Below are positions 1 through 8,197 of a stretch of DNA of 64,000 nucleotides, in pieces (positions within the stretch are counted from its first letter, which is position 1; the number at the start of each line of letters is the position of its first letter). A program made the translations under genes and the position numbers. Where the stretch lies: NCBI GenBank assembly GCA_015061605.1, contig SUWH01000005.1:41716-105715 (forward strand), given 5' to 3'. Origin of the DNA: Lentisphaerota bacterium. GTDB taxonomy: Bacteria > Verrucomicrobiota > Lentisphaeria > Victivallales > Victivallaceae. A model generated the notes under the pieces. It did no database searches and had not been told where the DNA came from. It saw only the letters and a list, made by a program, of their open reading frames with translations.

Positions 1-414
1 GCCTACAATCTGATGATCGGTGAACTCGGCGCCGAACAGATCAAGATCCGGCTCGGCAGTGCTTATCCCGTGCGCGATGAAGAGACTATGGATGTCAAAG
101 GGTTGGATATGGTTTCGCGTGTTCCAAAAACCATCCGTATATCGGCGGCTGAAGTCAGGAGCGCACTTCAGGGACCCGTAACTTCGATCATCGAAGCGGT
201 TCGTGCCACTTTGGAAAAATGTCCGCCTGATCTGGCAGGTGACCTGGTCGACCGCGGAATCATTCTCGCCGGCGGCGGGGCAAAGCTCGCCGGACTGGAT
301 AAATTGCTCACTGCGGAGACTGGGTTGCCGGTGTTTCCGGCAGAGGACCCGCTCAATGCGGTCGCCAATGGTACCGGCGTGATGCTTCAGGAAACAAAAC
401 ACTGGTCGGCGTAA
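1..414 (+). CDS. mreB: Rod shape-determining protein MreB, C-terminal part (5' end outside window)
   Basis: The frame is open from the first base and gives the last 137 or so residues of MreB, the bacterial actin homologue that organises elongation-phase peptidoglycan synthesis under the inner membrane. Visible family features are the YNLMIGE segment followed by AEQIKIRLGSA (subdomain IIA), the EVRSAL region, and the late nucleotide-binding glycine motif GIILAGGGAKLAGLD. The rest of the gene, including the N-terminal phosphate-binding loop, lies before the window. The next gene starts only 3 nt after the stop codon, so the two are probably co-transcribed. Confidence 0.95.
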   Translation, partial: AYNLMIGELGAEQIKIRLGSAYPVRDEETMDVKGLDMVSRVPKTIRISAAEVRSALQGPVTSIIEAVRATLEKCPPDLAGDLVDRGIILAGGGAKLAGLDKLLTAETGLPVFPAEDPLNAVANGTGVMLQETKHWSA

Positions 415-417
415 CAA

Positions 418-1314
418 ATGGCAAAAATAGATTTAAGTTCGTTGCGTCCGGTAGAAATAGGCGATCGGGCGCGATTTGACCGTGTACTTGAAATCATGGG
501 CAGCCAGAGTTGTGAAGCCTGTTTTCCCAATATTTTCATGTACCGGAAACCTTATGGTATCGAGTTTATCGAGATCGAAGGGCGTCTGGTCGTCTATGAA
601 CGTCAGACCCGGATCATCCACTATCCGCTGGGCGAACAGACTCCGCCGCAGCTGCTTCACGACATAAGTGAGGCGTTTATGGAAGCCGGTCTTACCGATG
701 GCGGTATCTATGATGTACCGGAAGATTTTCTGGATGCCTATCCGGATTGTGATTCACTCTTTGATCTGGAATATGATGAAGGCGCGATAGACTATCTTTT
801 TTCTGTGGAAAAGATCGCGACATTCAACGGCTCCAAACTGCGCAAAAAACATAATCTGGTCAAACAGTTTCAGGCAAACTGGCCCTATGCTGAAGTGCAG
901 AAGATCACAAAAGAAAACATTGCTGTCGCCGCCAAGCTGGCACATGATCTCAACTCCCGTTTGGAGTGGTGCGAGTTTCTGGAAGAGGAGTCGCAGGCTC
1001 TGGAAAGCGCATGGAAACACTTTGAAGCTCTCGGGTTGCAGGGCATAATCCTCTTTGCCGAATCCGATTATCCTGCCGGATTGTCCGTATACAGCACCTT
1101 GCCCTCCGATACAGTCGATGTCCATTTTGAAAAAGCCGATCACGCGGTAAAAGGAGCTTCTCAAACTCTTACCTGGCAGCTTGCCATCGCCCTGCGCGGC
1201 AAAGCCAAGTTTATGAACCGCGAACAGGATATGAATGAGGAAAGTCTCCGTCATGCCAAGCGTTCGCTTGATCCGGAACGCTTCTTCAAACGTTATTTTC
1301 TGCGTAATCTGTAA
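418..1314 (+). CDS. DUF2156 (phosphatidylglycerol lysyltransferase C-terminal-like) protein
   Basis: A 298-residue cytoplasmic protein that matches the DUF2156 family, which has two GNAT-like folds and is related to the C-terminal catalytic domain of MprF. Typical features are the N-terminal CFPNIFMYR-type segment, the basic stretch SKLRKKHNLVKQF near residue 140 and the C-terminal LDPERFFKRYFLR. No membrane segments are present, so it resembles the soluble stand-alone members, whose substrate is mostly unknown. It starts 3 nt after mreB without a clear Shine-Dalgarno sequence, which suggests translational coupling. A terminator follows directly. The family call is firm and the reaction is not known. 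Confidence 0.8.
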   Translation: MAKIDLSSLRPVEIGDRARFDRVLEIMGSQSCEACFPNIFMYRKPYGIEFIEIEGRLVVYERQTRIIHYPLGEQTPPQLLHDISEAFMEAGLTDGGIYDVPEDFLDAYPDCDSLFDLEYDEGAIDYLFSVEKIATFNGSKLRKKHNLVKQFQANWPYAEVQKITKENIAVAAKLAHDLNSRLEWCEFLEEESQALESAWKHFEALGLQGIILFAESDYPAGLSVYSTLPSDTVDVHFEKADHAVKGASQTLTWQLAIALRGKAKFMNREQDMNEESLRHAKRSLDPERFFKRYFLRNL

Positions 1315-1322
1315 AAAATCCC

Positions 1323-1347
1323 GGCGGGGCGAAATCCCGCCTTTTTT
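1323..1347 (+). terminator. Rho-independent terminator after the DUF2156 gene
   Basis: GGCGGG at 1323-1328 pairs with CCCGCC at 1336-1341 and is followed by six T residues. It lies 9 nt after the stop codon at 1314 and just before the Shine-Dalgarno sequence of the next gene. Confidence 0.85.
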
Positions 1348-1365
1348 GTTTAAGGAGAAAAAGTT

Positions 1366-2064
1366 ATGAATAATGCTGCTTTTGATAATATCGTAAAGCG
1401 TTTTGAAACGCAGGATCATCTGCGGATCGTGGTTTTCGGAGCTTCCAACACCGAGCGGCATATGCCGACTGTCCATTGGAGTGATGTGCTGGAAGTCGGA
1501 TTGCGCAGCCGTTACGGCAGAAAGTTTCAGATCATCAATGCCGGAGGTTCCGGTAACAACACCCGGGAAGCTCTGGCGCGTTTTGAACGCGATGTGCTGT
1601 TTTATCAGCCGGATATCGTCATTGTTACTTTCGGCGGCAACGACTGCAATATCAGCAGGGAAAAGTTTGTTTCTGAAACCGAATTCGTCGAAAACCTTAC
1701 CACCATCGTCAATACTTTGCGTGAACGCGGTACCGAAGTCATTCTTCAAACTTATTACAAGATGATTTATGAATTTATACCGCCCCAGCGCGCGGCGTAT
1801 TTCGTCCGGTATATGAATGCGGTGCGTAAACTTGCCGGTACTTTGGGATGCAATTTCATCGACCAGTATGCGCTCTTTGACAAGATCGACCGCAATTACC
1901 GGGTTTTCAATCTGATGCGCGATCCCATGCATACCAATGAAAATGGTAACATGCTTATCGGGTTGAATGTCTGCCGTTATTTTGATGTTGACTTTGACAG
2001 AATAGGTTGGAAAGATAAACTTATTCCCATGCAGCAGCTGCTCATCAAAACATTGGCAGAGTAA
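1366..2064 (+). CDS. SGNH/GDSL-family hydrolase (probable esterase)
   Basis: A 232-residue protein with the SGNH hydrolase blocks in order: FGASNT (block I, nucleophile Ser27, GASN instead of GDSL), NAGGSGNNT (block II glycine), FGGNDCN (block III Asn) and DPMHTN (block V Asp/His). Such enzymes deacylate small esters, often acetylated sugars. No signal peptide is visible, so it should act in the cytoplasm. The start is supported by AAGGAG at 1352-1357. It sits between two terminators and is therefore probably a single-gene unit. The substrate cannot be told from the sequence. Confidence 0.85.
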   Translation: MNNAAFDNIVKRFETQDHLRIVVFGASNTERHMPTVHWSDVLEVGLRSRYGRKFQIINAGGSGNNTREALARFERDVLFYQPDIVIVTFGGNDCNISREKFVSETEFVENLTTIVNTLRERGTEVILQTYYKMIYEFIPPQRAAYFVRYMNAVRKLAGTLGCNFIDQYALFDKIDRNYRVFNLMRDPMHTNENGNMLIGLNVCRYFDVDFDRIGWKDKLIPMQQLLIKTLAE

Positions 2065-2082
2065 CAAGTTGCTTGATTTCAT

Positions 2083-2121
2083 ACACAAAAAAACCGCCGT
2101 TGAACGGCGGTTTTTTTGTGT
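2083..2121. terminator. Bidirectional terminator between convergent genes
   Basis: ACCGCCGT at 2093-2100 pairs with ACGGCGGT at 2104-2111 around a TGA loop. The stem is flanked by an A run on the left and a T run on the right, so it can work on both strands. It lies between the stop codons of the SGNH gene (2064) and the convergent metallophosphoesterase (2129). Confidence 0.9.
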
Positions 2122-2128
2122 TCGGGCT

Positions 2129-3205
2129 TTACTTCAGCTTTTTGATCAAAGTGGGTTTGCCGGAATCATTGTTATGGATCTCGGCGGTGACACCGGCATC
2201 GGTGACTTTGATGATGGCAAAACCGTTGGCGTTTTTGTCATAAAGTTCAAAAACTTCCGGTTTCAGAGAATCCAGAAAATCGCAGGCGGCGATGCTGCGT
2301 TTGTATTTGGCCTTTTTCCAGTAGAGTTTTTTGCGGAATTCTTCTGTGGTTTTGATCGAAATCTGCGCATCTTTGCCCAGACTCCAAGCGTAACCGATAC
2401 TGCTGAAAACCATCTGGGTGAGGGTGTTTTTACCGTCGCTTACTTTGACCAGCGAGGGCTGATGGGTGTGGGCGGTAAATATGACCGCATTGCGGCTCAT
2501 CAGGATTTTTGCCAGTTCCTGATAGCCGGAAAGCAGCCAGCCGGGATCACCGGTACTGCAGGGGAGAACCGGCAAATGGGTGATGAAAAAGACATTGCGC
2601 ACTTCGGGATTGGCGGCGAGAGTGTCCTTGACAAATTTGATGGAATTTTTCGCCTTTTGGAATCCATCGTAGAAGATATAAAGGTCGTTGTTGTGGATGA
2701 CGGTGTAATGATCTTTGACCGGTTTTCCCAGCTCTTTGGCAGCAAACGGGGTGAAGCCTTTGTCAGTATGTACATTGGAGTTTTTGCGTTTCAGAACGGT
2801 ATTGGTTTTGGGGTCGACCGGATAGGTGCGGATGTCGTGGTTACCTTTGACCGGCAGCAGTTTGTGGTTCGGGAAAAATGCTTTGACTTTGGCAAAAGCA
2901 TCGTTGAACATTTTGATTTGATTTTCTCCGCCGACTGCGTCGCCCTGGGTGAAGTCGCCGCACTGGATGATAAAGGGAATGTCTTTATCCAATTGTTTGG
3001 CGGAGGCTGTAAGGAGCAGCGGAGTTTTCTCCTTCCACATTTTGATGTAGTCATTGCGGAGTTTGAATTTGCTCTTCATATTCGGGATGGAGTGATATTC
3101 CGGAGCATCGTAGTGGAGGTCGCCAAGAACCAGTACCCGGTAGTCGGCGGCATACGCAAACAGTGCAAGGAGTGTCAGCAACAGCATTGAAATAAATTTT
3201 TTCAT
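2129..3205 (-). CDS. Exported calcineurin-like metallophosphoesterase
   Basis: A 358-residue protein with a clear signal peptide (MKKFISMLLLTLLALFAYA, cleavage before ADYRV). The binuclear-metal motifs of the calcineurin-like fold appear in order: GDLHYD, GDFTQGD, GNHD, THLP and TAHTH. These indicate hydrolysis of a phosphomonoester or phosphodiester in the periplasm or outside the cell. It follows the DUF4838 gene by 15 nt on the same strand and is probably co-transcribed with it. An AAGGGA Shine-Dalgarno sequence precedes the ATG. The substrate is unknown. Confidence 0.85.
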   Translation of the reverse strand: MKKFISMLLLTLLALFAYAADYRVLVLGDLHYDAPEYHSIPNMKSKFKLRNDYIKMWKEKTPLLLTASAKQLDKDIPFIIQCGDFTQGDAVGGENQIKMFNDAFAKVKAFFPNHKLLPVKGNHDIRTYPVDPKTNTVLKRKNSNVHTDKGFTPFAAKELGKPVKDHYTVIHNNDLYIFYDGFQKAKNSIKFVKDTLAANPEVRNVFFITHLPVLPCSTGDPGWLLSGYQELAKILMSRNAVIFTAHTHQPSLVKVSDGKNTLTQMVFSSIGYAWSLGKDAQISIKTTEEFRKKLYWKKAKYKRSIAACDFLDSLKPEVFELYDKNANGFAIIKVTDAGVTAEIHNNDSGKPTLIKKLK

Positions 3206-3220
3206 TTTTTTCCCTTTTTT

Positions 3221-6200
3221 TTAACGCCTGATTACTTTGTTATATTCAAGAATATTTTCCAGAACGGAAAGTTTGGAACGTACATCTCCGATCAATGCGA
3301 CCATTCCTTTACCGTAAGGACGTACAAGTATAAATGGCATTTCTTCACCTTTTTTGGTTTTCTGTCTGGCAAGGACGAGCCACTTGTCCGGGGTCGCCGG
3401 GATAAAGTTTCCGCTGGGGGTGGTGCGTATCTCTTTTTTGAGATCATTTGGAGTTGTGGCAAAACTGTCGGGGATGATGTATGAAGCCCGGCGGAGGCGG
3501 GTGGCATTTTCGGCAAACTTCACATTGAATGTCGGATCATCAAAATATTTCGGCAGCTGATCGATCCAGAAGTAGCTGTCAAAGACCAGCACCGCACCAT
3601 TTTTTACCAGCGGCACGAGCTTGTCGCGGAAAAATTCGACCGGGAACTTATTCTGATAGGTTTCGACCACGATCATTTTGCTGTCGGAAAAATCTGCCTT
3701 TGCCGCACCGTCAAAACCGGTATATTTGCGGAACTGCCAACCGTTTTTTAGATAATAGGATTGATTTTTATCAAATGATTTGCCGCCGCCGAGTTTGGCT
3801 GAAGCTATCCAGCTCAAACGGCGTTCCGGGAAAGATTTGCCGGAGAAGCGGATCGTTGCCGCTCTGCCGATATCCTGATGGGCGGGGTAGGGGAAGCCGG
3901 AAGCACCGTTTTTATTATTGCGGATGACGACCAGTTTCCATTGGGAACCGGCTTTGGGGGTGACTTTGAAGGATTTGAACGGCAGGGTGATGTGCATTGT
4001 CCAGTGATCTTTTCCAAAGGTGGTTTCGCCTTTGAAATCAGCGTTCCAGCTGCCGTCCATGCCGATGGCATCGTAGGTTCCTCCGGCGAGGTTGATGCAC
4101 AACTGGCGGTGCATGGAACCGTCGTTGAAGTCGATGAACATTTCGATCATGTCATCGTTCCAGGGTGAAATATCTTTGCCAGTTCTGCCTTTTTTGATAT
4201 TTTTCATATCAGGTTCACTTGCCGTGATCTGGATATGGAGCGCATCTTTGGTATAAAAGGTTCGCATTTCAGTTGCCAGTGGCTCTTTTTTTGCCTTGTC
4301 TTTGCCGACAAATTTGAAAGTGCCGAGTTTTGAAAAATCATTGGCATCTTTCATCAGCGGCAAATTGATTATCGCGGCATTGTCTTTTGCGAGATGGTAC
4401 TCTTTTTCCCAGCGGTCAAAGAGGGAAGCTTCAAATTTTATTTCAGTTTCCTGACGTTTGCGCATTGCGGCATCGGGTTCGGCTTTGACCGCTTCCAGAG
4501 CCGCTTTGAAGTGAGCTTTGGCAGACTTGATGAGTTTGGGGGAGATGAGGTAGGCGGCACTTCCGCTGGGAGATGCTCCGAAATAGGTGAGGTGATGCGG
4601 CATTTTATCCCAGGCGTTTGCCATCTCTTTGTGATATGCTTTCATCTCTTTGGCGCCTTTACCGTAAAGATAGGAACACCAGTCATCGAGGATATCGTCA
4701 ATTTTTTCGTCAGCGTTCCAGATCAACCGGGCGTAAATATAGTTTGCAAGACGCTGGGCGAGCTGTTTCTGGTCGATGCGGGCAACGCTTTTTTTCATAT
4801 TCACGCCGAGTTCAGTTTTCATACGGACGAGTTTCATGTCGCGGAAAATTTTCATTTCATCGGCGATCATGTTCCAGAAAGGCAGATATACTGTTCCTTT
4901 GAATACATCATATTCATAGCCGTAGATACCCATTGGGGCTTTGGTCTGCCAGTTGCGCAAACCTGCCATGGATTGTTGATTGATCCGGCACTTGGGATCG
5001 CCGAGTTTATGGACATAACAGCGGTTGTACTGGCAGTATTCGACATATTCCAGATATTTGACGGGGGTGGATGGAACGGCACGGTATTCCTGATAGGCGA
5101 TACCGCCGAAAAGTACTTCCGGATGGTGTTTGCGGATGGCTTCGATCAATTTGGCATAGAACTCATACCAGCGGCCGGATTTGTCTTTGTTGACATTGCA
5201 TTTATCACATTCACAACGCAGAACGATGTCGGCGGGGAAGGTGTTGAGCATATTGAAGCCTTTGGTTTTGATGATATTGAGATGCTTTTTGACGATGTAA
5301 TCAAAAAATGCCGGATTGCTCCAGCATCCGGCATATCCGGCTTTGGAGCGCTCTCCGTTAATGAGTGAAAAAAGTTCCGGTTTGGAGTCGAAGAGTTTCC
5401 GGTCGATCGCGACCCAGTGCTGACCGTCCAGCCGGTAAAATCCGGCGATGTCGCGGATTTTCGGGGTACGTGAACCGCCATTCATAAAGTTGCGCGCCAG
5501 CCACACTTCGGTAGGGATATGATTATGCATTCCGCATGGAGTCATTTCACGGAAACGGAAAGAGGGCTTTACGGTATAGGCAAGTTCTGGAAGTTCATAT
5601 TTGGAGCGTTTGATGATGAATTCTCCATCCTCACCGGGCCAGAACCAGCGGCAGCCGAGTTGATTCTGCAGGAATGAGTAAACCGCGTAAAGTGCGCTGC
5701 GCGGCACGTCACCTGCAAGATAGAGCGCGCCATCAAGTTTTTTTACTGAAACCATTTCGGTATTGCTTTTTACCAGTTTCAGAGCCGCAGCATTTTTTTG
5801 AACGGCGGGAGAGGTGGCAAGTGAACCGATGATGATCCGGTTTGCTTTGATTTCGTCCGAGTTGACGATGGGCAAAGCTGCTCCGGAGATTTTTTTCAGA
5901 AAGGTCTGCAGTTCGGTTGCGGCATATTTTTCGGCGGCATCCGCTTTGACGGGGATAACGATTTCCCAGTTACTTTTGCCGTTTTCAAACAATACTGCGC
6001 CGTGGGCGATAGCGGCACAGAGCAGCAGGATCGCTGCCAATATTGCAATTATAGCAATGACTGCCAACAGTTCTATTAAAGTGAAACGGGTGTGTGCGGG
6101 GGACAAGGAAAACTTTTTTTCACGGGAAAAAAAGTTTTCCCTTTCCCCCGCGCCCCCTTTCTCTTTCAAAAAAAGCGAAGTGTTTTGCAGCTCCAGTTTG

Positions 6201-6292
6201 TCGCTGCGCTTGAAAAAACACAGTAATGGAACAGTAGTATTCACTAAAAGTTTGATCAATGTAAACTTGCATTCCGGTTTGACTTTGATCAT
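3221..6292 (-). CDS. DUF4838 carbohydrate-active protein with chimeric pilin-type leader and CBM9-like domain
   Basis: A 1023-residue protein. Residues 100-200 resemble the N-terminal domain of GH67 alpha-glucuronidases (AAEKYAATELQTFLKKISG). The DUF4838 region follows, with a CEC-x2-C cysteine cluster. Residues of about 640-800 form a CBM9-like domain (SPWNDDMIEMFIDFNDGS), and the C-terminal 150 residues resemble a glutamine-amidotransferase-like fold. The N-terminus is odd. FTLIKLL at residues 10-16 is followed at 70-76 by FTLIELL and a hydrophobic IAIIAIL helix, and this runs straight into LLLCAAIAHGA, which looks like the end of a Sec signal peptide. Residues 48-66 between the two leaders are encoded by a dispersed palindromic repeat. 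A promoter at 6337-6365 supports transcription from before this start. The enzymatic activity is inferred from the family only. Confidence 0.75.
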   Translation of the reverse strand: MIKVKPECKFTLIKLLVNTTVPLLCFFKRSDKLELQNTSLFLKEKGGAGERENFFSREKKFSLSPAHTRFTLIELLAVIAIIAILAAILLLCAAIAHGAVLFENGKSNWEIVIPVKADAAEKYAATELQTFLKKISGAALPIVNSDEIKANRIIIGSLATSPAVQKNAAALKLVKSNTEMVSVKKLDGALYLAGDVPRSALYAVYSFLQNQLGCRWFWPGEDGEFIIKRSKYELPELAYTVKPSFRFREMTPCGMHNHIPTEVWLARNFMNGGSRTPKIRDIAGFYRLDGQHWVAIDRKLFDSKPELFSLINGERSKAGYAGCWSNPAFFDYIVKKHLNIIKTKGFNMLNTFPADIVLRCECDKCNVNKDKSGRWYEFYAKLIEAIRKHHPEVLFGGIAYQEYRAVPSTPVKYLEYVEYCQYNRCYVHKLGDPKCRINQQSMAGLRNWQTKAPMGIYGYEYDVFKGTVYLPFWNMIADEMKIFRDMKLVRMKTELGVNMKKSVARIDQKQLAQRLANYIYARLIWNADEKIDDILDDWCSYLYGKGAKEMKAYHKEMANAWDKMPHHLTYFGASPSGSAAYLISPKLIKSAKAHFKAALEAVKAEPDAAMRKRQETEIKFEASLFDRWEKEYHLAKDNAAIINLPLMKDANDFSKLGTFKFVGKDKAKKEPLATEMRTFYTKDALHIQITASEPDMKNIKKGRTGKDISPWNDDMIEMFIDFNDGSMHRQLCINLAGGTYDAIGMDGSWNADFKGETTFGKDHWTMHITLPFKSFKVTPKAGSQWKLVVIRNNKNGASGFPYPAHQDIGRAATIRFSGKSFPERRLSWIASAKLGGGKSFDKNQSYYLKNGWQFRKYTGFDGAAKADFSDSKMIVVETYQNKFPVEFFRDKLVPLVKNGAVLVFDSYFWIDQLPKYFDDPTFNVKFAENATRLRRASYIIPDSFATTPNDLKKEIRTTPSGNFIPATPDKWLVLARQKTKKGEEMPFILVRPYGKGMVALIGDVRSKLSVLENILEYNKVIRR
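6096..6151. repeat. Dispersed palindrome, copy 1, inside a coding region
   Basis: Arms of 25 nt at 6096-6120 and 6127-6151 with three mismatches, around the centre CACGGG. The core AAAACTTTTTTT-CACGGG-AAAAAAAGTTTT is shared with the palindromes at 39689-39744 and 61373-61430. The adjoining motif CGCTTTTTTTGAAA is also present (complement, about 6163-6177). Unlike the other two copies it lies in frame within the DUF4838 gene and encodes the segment between the two pilin-like leaders. Confidence 0.9.
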
Positions 6293-6336
6293 TTTTTAAC
6301 CCCTGTTTTATACTCAATGAAAATGCTGCCGGATAA

Positions 6337-6365
6337 AATATAGCACTGTAATTGCGTAAATTCAA
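6337..6365 (-). promoter_or_regulatory. Sigma-70-type promoter of the DUF4838 gene
   Basis: On the minus strand TTGAAT (6365-6360), 17 nt, TATATT (6342-6337), with TGC before the -10 box. It points to the start codon at 6292, leaving a leader of about 40 nt. Confidence 0.7.
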
Positions 6366-6378
6366 GTAAAGTAAGAGA

Positions 6379-6825
6379 TTATAATTCGGTTTCAAGTATT
6401 TGTGCTGCAAGTTCCACCAGTGCGGAACAGGGGCGTTTCTGATAATATTCTTTTGTTCTGGCTTCTGACTCCGGAGGTGTTTCGGCATCTTCGGCAAGTT
6501 TGAGCAGTGTCCGGCAGATGATGGAAGAAGTTTCAGCCTCAAATTTTTTTATGACACCTTGAACTCTTGCATAGTGGGCATCTTTGGCATCTTTGTCGGA
6601 AATGTCTGAATTGCCGTACAGGATATTGAGGATAATAACCATGCCGCTCACGGCACCGCAGACTTCGCGCATTCTGCCGACGCCGCCGCCGAAACCGGAG
6701 GCAAGTTTAAAAAGCTCAATTTCCTCCATGCCGACCACATCGGCGAAGGCTCCTGCGACCGCCTGTGCGCAGTTTGCACCCTGCTCAAAGAGTTCCCGGG
6801 CGCGTCCGGCTCTTGCTGAACTCAT
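6379..6825 (-). CDS. C_GCAxxG_C_C family redox protein
   Basis: A 148-residue protein of the C_GCAxxG_C_C family, recognised from GANCAQAVAGAF near residue 16, the GFGGGVGRMREVCGAVSGM core and a later ICRTLL cysteine. Members are thought to bind a metal or act in electron transfer, often next to flavoproteins. Its ATG overlaps the stop codon of the flavodoxin-like gene (6822-6825), so the two are translationally coupled and may form a redox pair. The final CSALVELAAQILE also carries a cysteine. The exact role is not known. Confidence 0.8.
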   Translation of the reverse strand: MSSARAGRARELFEQGANCAQAVAGAFADVVGMEEIELFKLASGFGGGVGRMREVCGAVSGMVIILNILYGNSDISDKDAKDAHYARVQGVIKKFEAETSSIICRTLLKLAEDAETPPESEARTKEYYQKRPCSALVELAAQILETEL

Positions 6826-7355
6826 TTTACACTTTTCCCCAACAGATATGCTTCTTCAGTGAAACGCGTGCCGTTGACACTTCCGCGTTCGTAGACTCCG
6901 GAGGCGCAGACACTTCCCTTGCATTTGGAATTTTCGCAGCAGGCGACAAAGCCGTTAAGTGCTTCGATTGTTCCGCGGAACATCTCCTGTGCCGTATCAG
7001 CCATGGTGACCAGAAAGTAAAATTCCTTGTCTGTCATATCCGGATAGACCATCACATTGCGGTCGATGAGGGATTTCAACTGGGCGCACATACTGTAAAA
7101 ATATACCGGTGTGGCAAGGACGATCACATCGGCGGCGAGCATCTTCTGAATGATTTCCGGTGCGGCATCATCATGGATGCATTTGCCCTTTTTACAGGCA
7201 TAACAGGCGATGCACGGGTTGATGGTTTTTCCTGCGAGTTGAATTTTTTCGATCTTGTGACCGTTCTCCTGCGCACCGCGGATGAAGTGGTCGCAGAGGA
7301 TGTCGGAATTGCCGTTTTTCCGGGGGCTGGAGGAGATGACCAGAATGTTTTTCAT
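6822..7355 (-). CDS. Flavodoxin-like NAD(P)H-dependent oxidoreductase / iron-sulfur flavoprotein
   Basis: A 177-residue protein with the flavodoxin-fold FMN phosphate loop ISSSPRKNGNSD near residue 7 and TPVYFYSMCAQLKSLIDR near residue 80, typical of the NADPH-dependent FMN reductase group. The CIACYACKKGKC cluster at about residues 48-59 is the compact cysteine motif of iron-sulfur flavoproteins. CCENSKCKGSVC near residue 140 adds further cysteines. It should act in cytoplasmic electron transfer. It lies between panB and the C_GCAxxG_C_C gene on the same strand, and overlaps the latter. Confidence 0.8.
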   Translation of the reverse strand: MKNILVISSSPRKNGNSDILCDHFIRGAQENGHKIEKIQLAGKTINPCIACYACKKGKCIHDDAAPEIIQKMLAADVIVLATPVYFYSMCAQLKSLIDRNVMVYPDMTDKEFYFLVTMADTAQEMFRGTIEALNGFVACCENSKCKGSVCASGVYERGSVNGTRFTEEAYLLGKSVK

Positions 7356-7364
7356 AAGATACCC

Positions 7365-8165
7365 TCACTTGTTGAAAATATTTTCGTCTTTGGGGAAAGT
7401 TCCGGCTTTGACCTCTTCGCAGTAACTGCGCAGGGCTTCGCGGACGATCTGTCCGATTTCAGCATAGCGTCCGGCGTGTTTCGGTCTGAAATCAAGCAGT
7501 CCCAGCAGATCGTGCAGCACCTGCACCTGTCCGGAACAGTATCTGCCGCAGCCGATACCGATGGTGGGAACAGTCAAACTTTCGGTGACTGCTTTGGCGG
7601 CACTTTCCGGGATGCACTCCAATACGATGCAGAATGCTCCGGCACTTTCCAATGCTTTGGCATCGGAAATGAGTTTTGCCACCGCTTCTTCAGAACGGCC
7701 CTGAACTTTGTAGCCGCCCATAGTGTTGACACTTTGCGGCATAAGTCCGAGGTGTCCCATGACCGGAATACCGCTGCGCACCAGTTTGGAGGTAAGTTCA
7801 GCGTATTCGGCGCCGCCTTCCAGTTTAACGGCATCGGCGCCGCCCTCTTTGATCAATCTTCCGGCGTTGCGGATGCCCTCTTCAATGCTTGATTGATAGC
7901 TCATAAAGGGCATATCGCCGACAAGGAATGCTTCCGGCGCGCCCCGGCGGACCGCCTGCGTATGGCGGATCATATCTTCCATCGTTACCGGAAGCGTACT
8001 GGAATATCCGAGCAAAGTCGTTCCTACCGAATCGCCGATGAGCATGATGTCGATCCCGGCATCCAGCACTGCGGCGGCAAACGGAGCATCGTATGCGGTA
8101 CACATGACCAGCTTTTCGCCGGAAGCTTTACGTTTGGCAAAAGCACTGACAGTAGTTTTTTTCAT
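7365..8165 (-). CDS. panB: 3-methyl-2-oxobutanoate hydroxymethyltransferase (ketopantoate hydroxymethyltransferase)
   Basis: PanB transfers a hydroxymethyl group from methylene-tetrahydrofolate to 2-oxoisovalerate, the first step of pantothenate and CoA synthesis. Family motifs are MCTAYDAPFAAAV, IGDSVG (metal-binding Asp), VKLEGG, GHLGLMPQS and VLECIPESAAKAV. From the ATG at 8165 the protein has 266 residues, the usual length. An in-frame TTG at 8201 would add 12 non-conserved residues and overlap the previous stop, so it was not chosen. No panC or panD lies in the window, and the gene is carried in the nadD-rsfS transcription unit. Confidence 0.93.
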   Translation of the reverse strand: MKKTTVSAFAKRKASGEKLVMCTAYDAPFAAAVLDAGIDIMLIGDSVGTTLLGYSSTLPVTMEDMIRHTQAVRRGAPEAFLVGDMPFMSYQSSIEEGIRNAGRLIKEGGADAVKLEGGAEYAELTSKLVRSGIPVMGHLGLMPQSVNTMGGYKVQGRSEEAVAKLISDAKALESAGAFCIVLECIPESAAKAVTESLTVPTIGIGCGRYCSGQVQVLHDLLGLLDFRPKHAGRYAEIGQIVREALRSYCEEVKAGTFPKDENIFNK

Positions 8166-8197
8166 TTTGGCAATACTTTCATATTTTTGAAATAGTT

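Noticed and set aside
754..2088. Open frame of 444 codons on the minus strand
   Set aside because: It runs opposite the DUF2156 and SGNH genes, which have clear family motifs, Shine-Dalgarno sequences and a terminator between them.
2069..3190. Open frame of 373 codons on the plus strand
   Set aside because: It is the mirror of the metallophosphoesterase gene, which has all five metal-binding motifs and a signal peptide.
4394..5368. Open frame of 324 codons on the plus strand
   Set aside because: It lies opposite the DUF4838 gene; composition follows from the antisense of that gene.
6765..7892. Open frame of 375 codons on the plus strand
   Set aside because: It is antisense to the flavodoxin-like gene and panB, both well supported.
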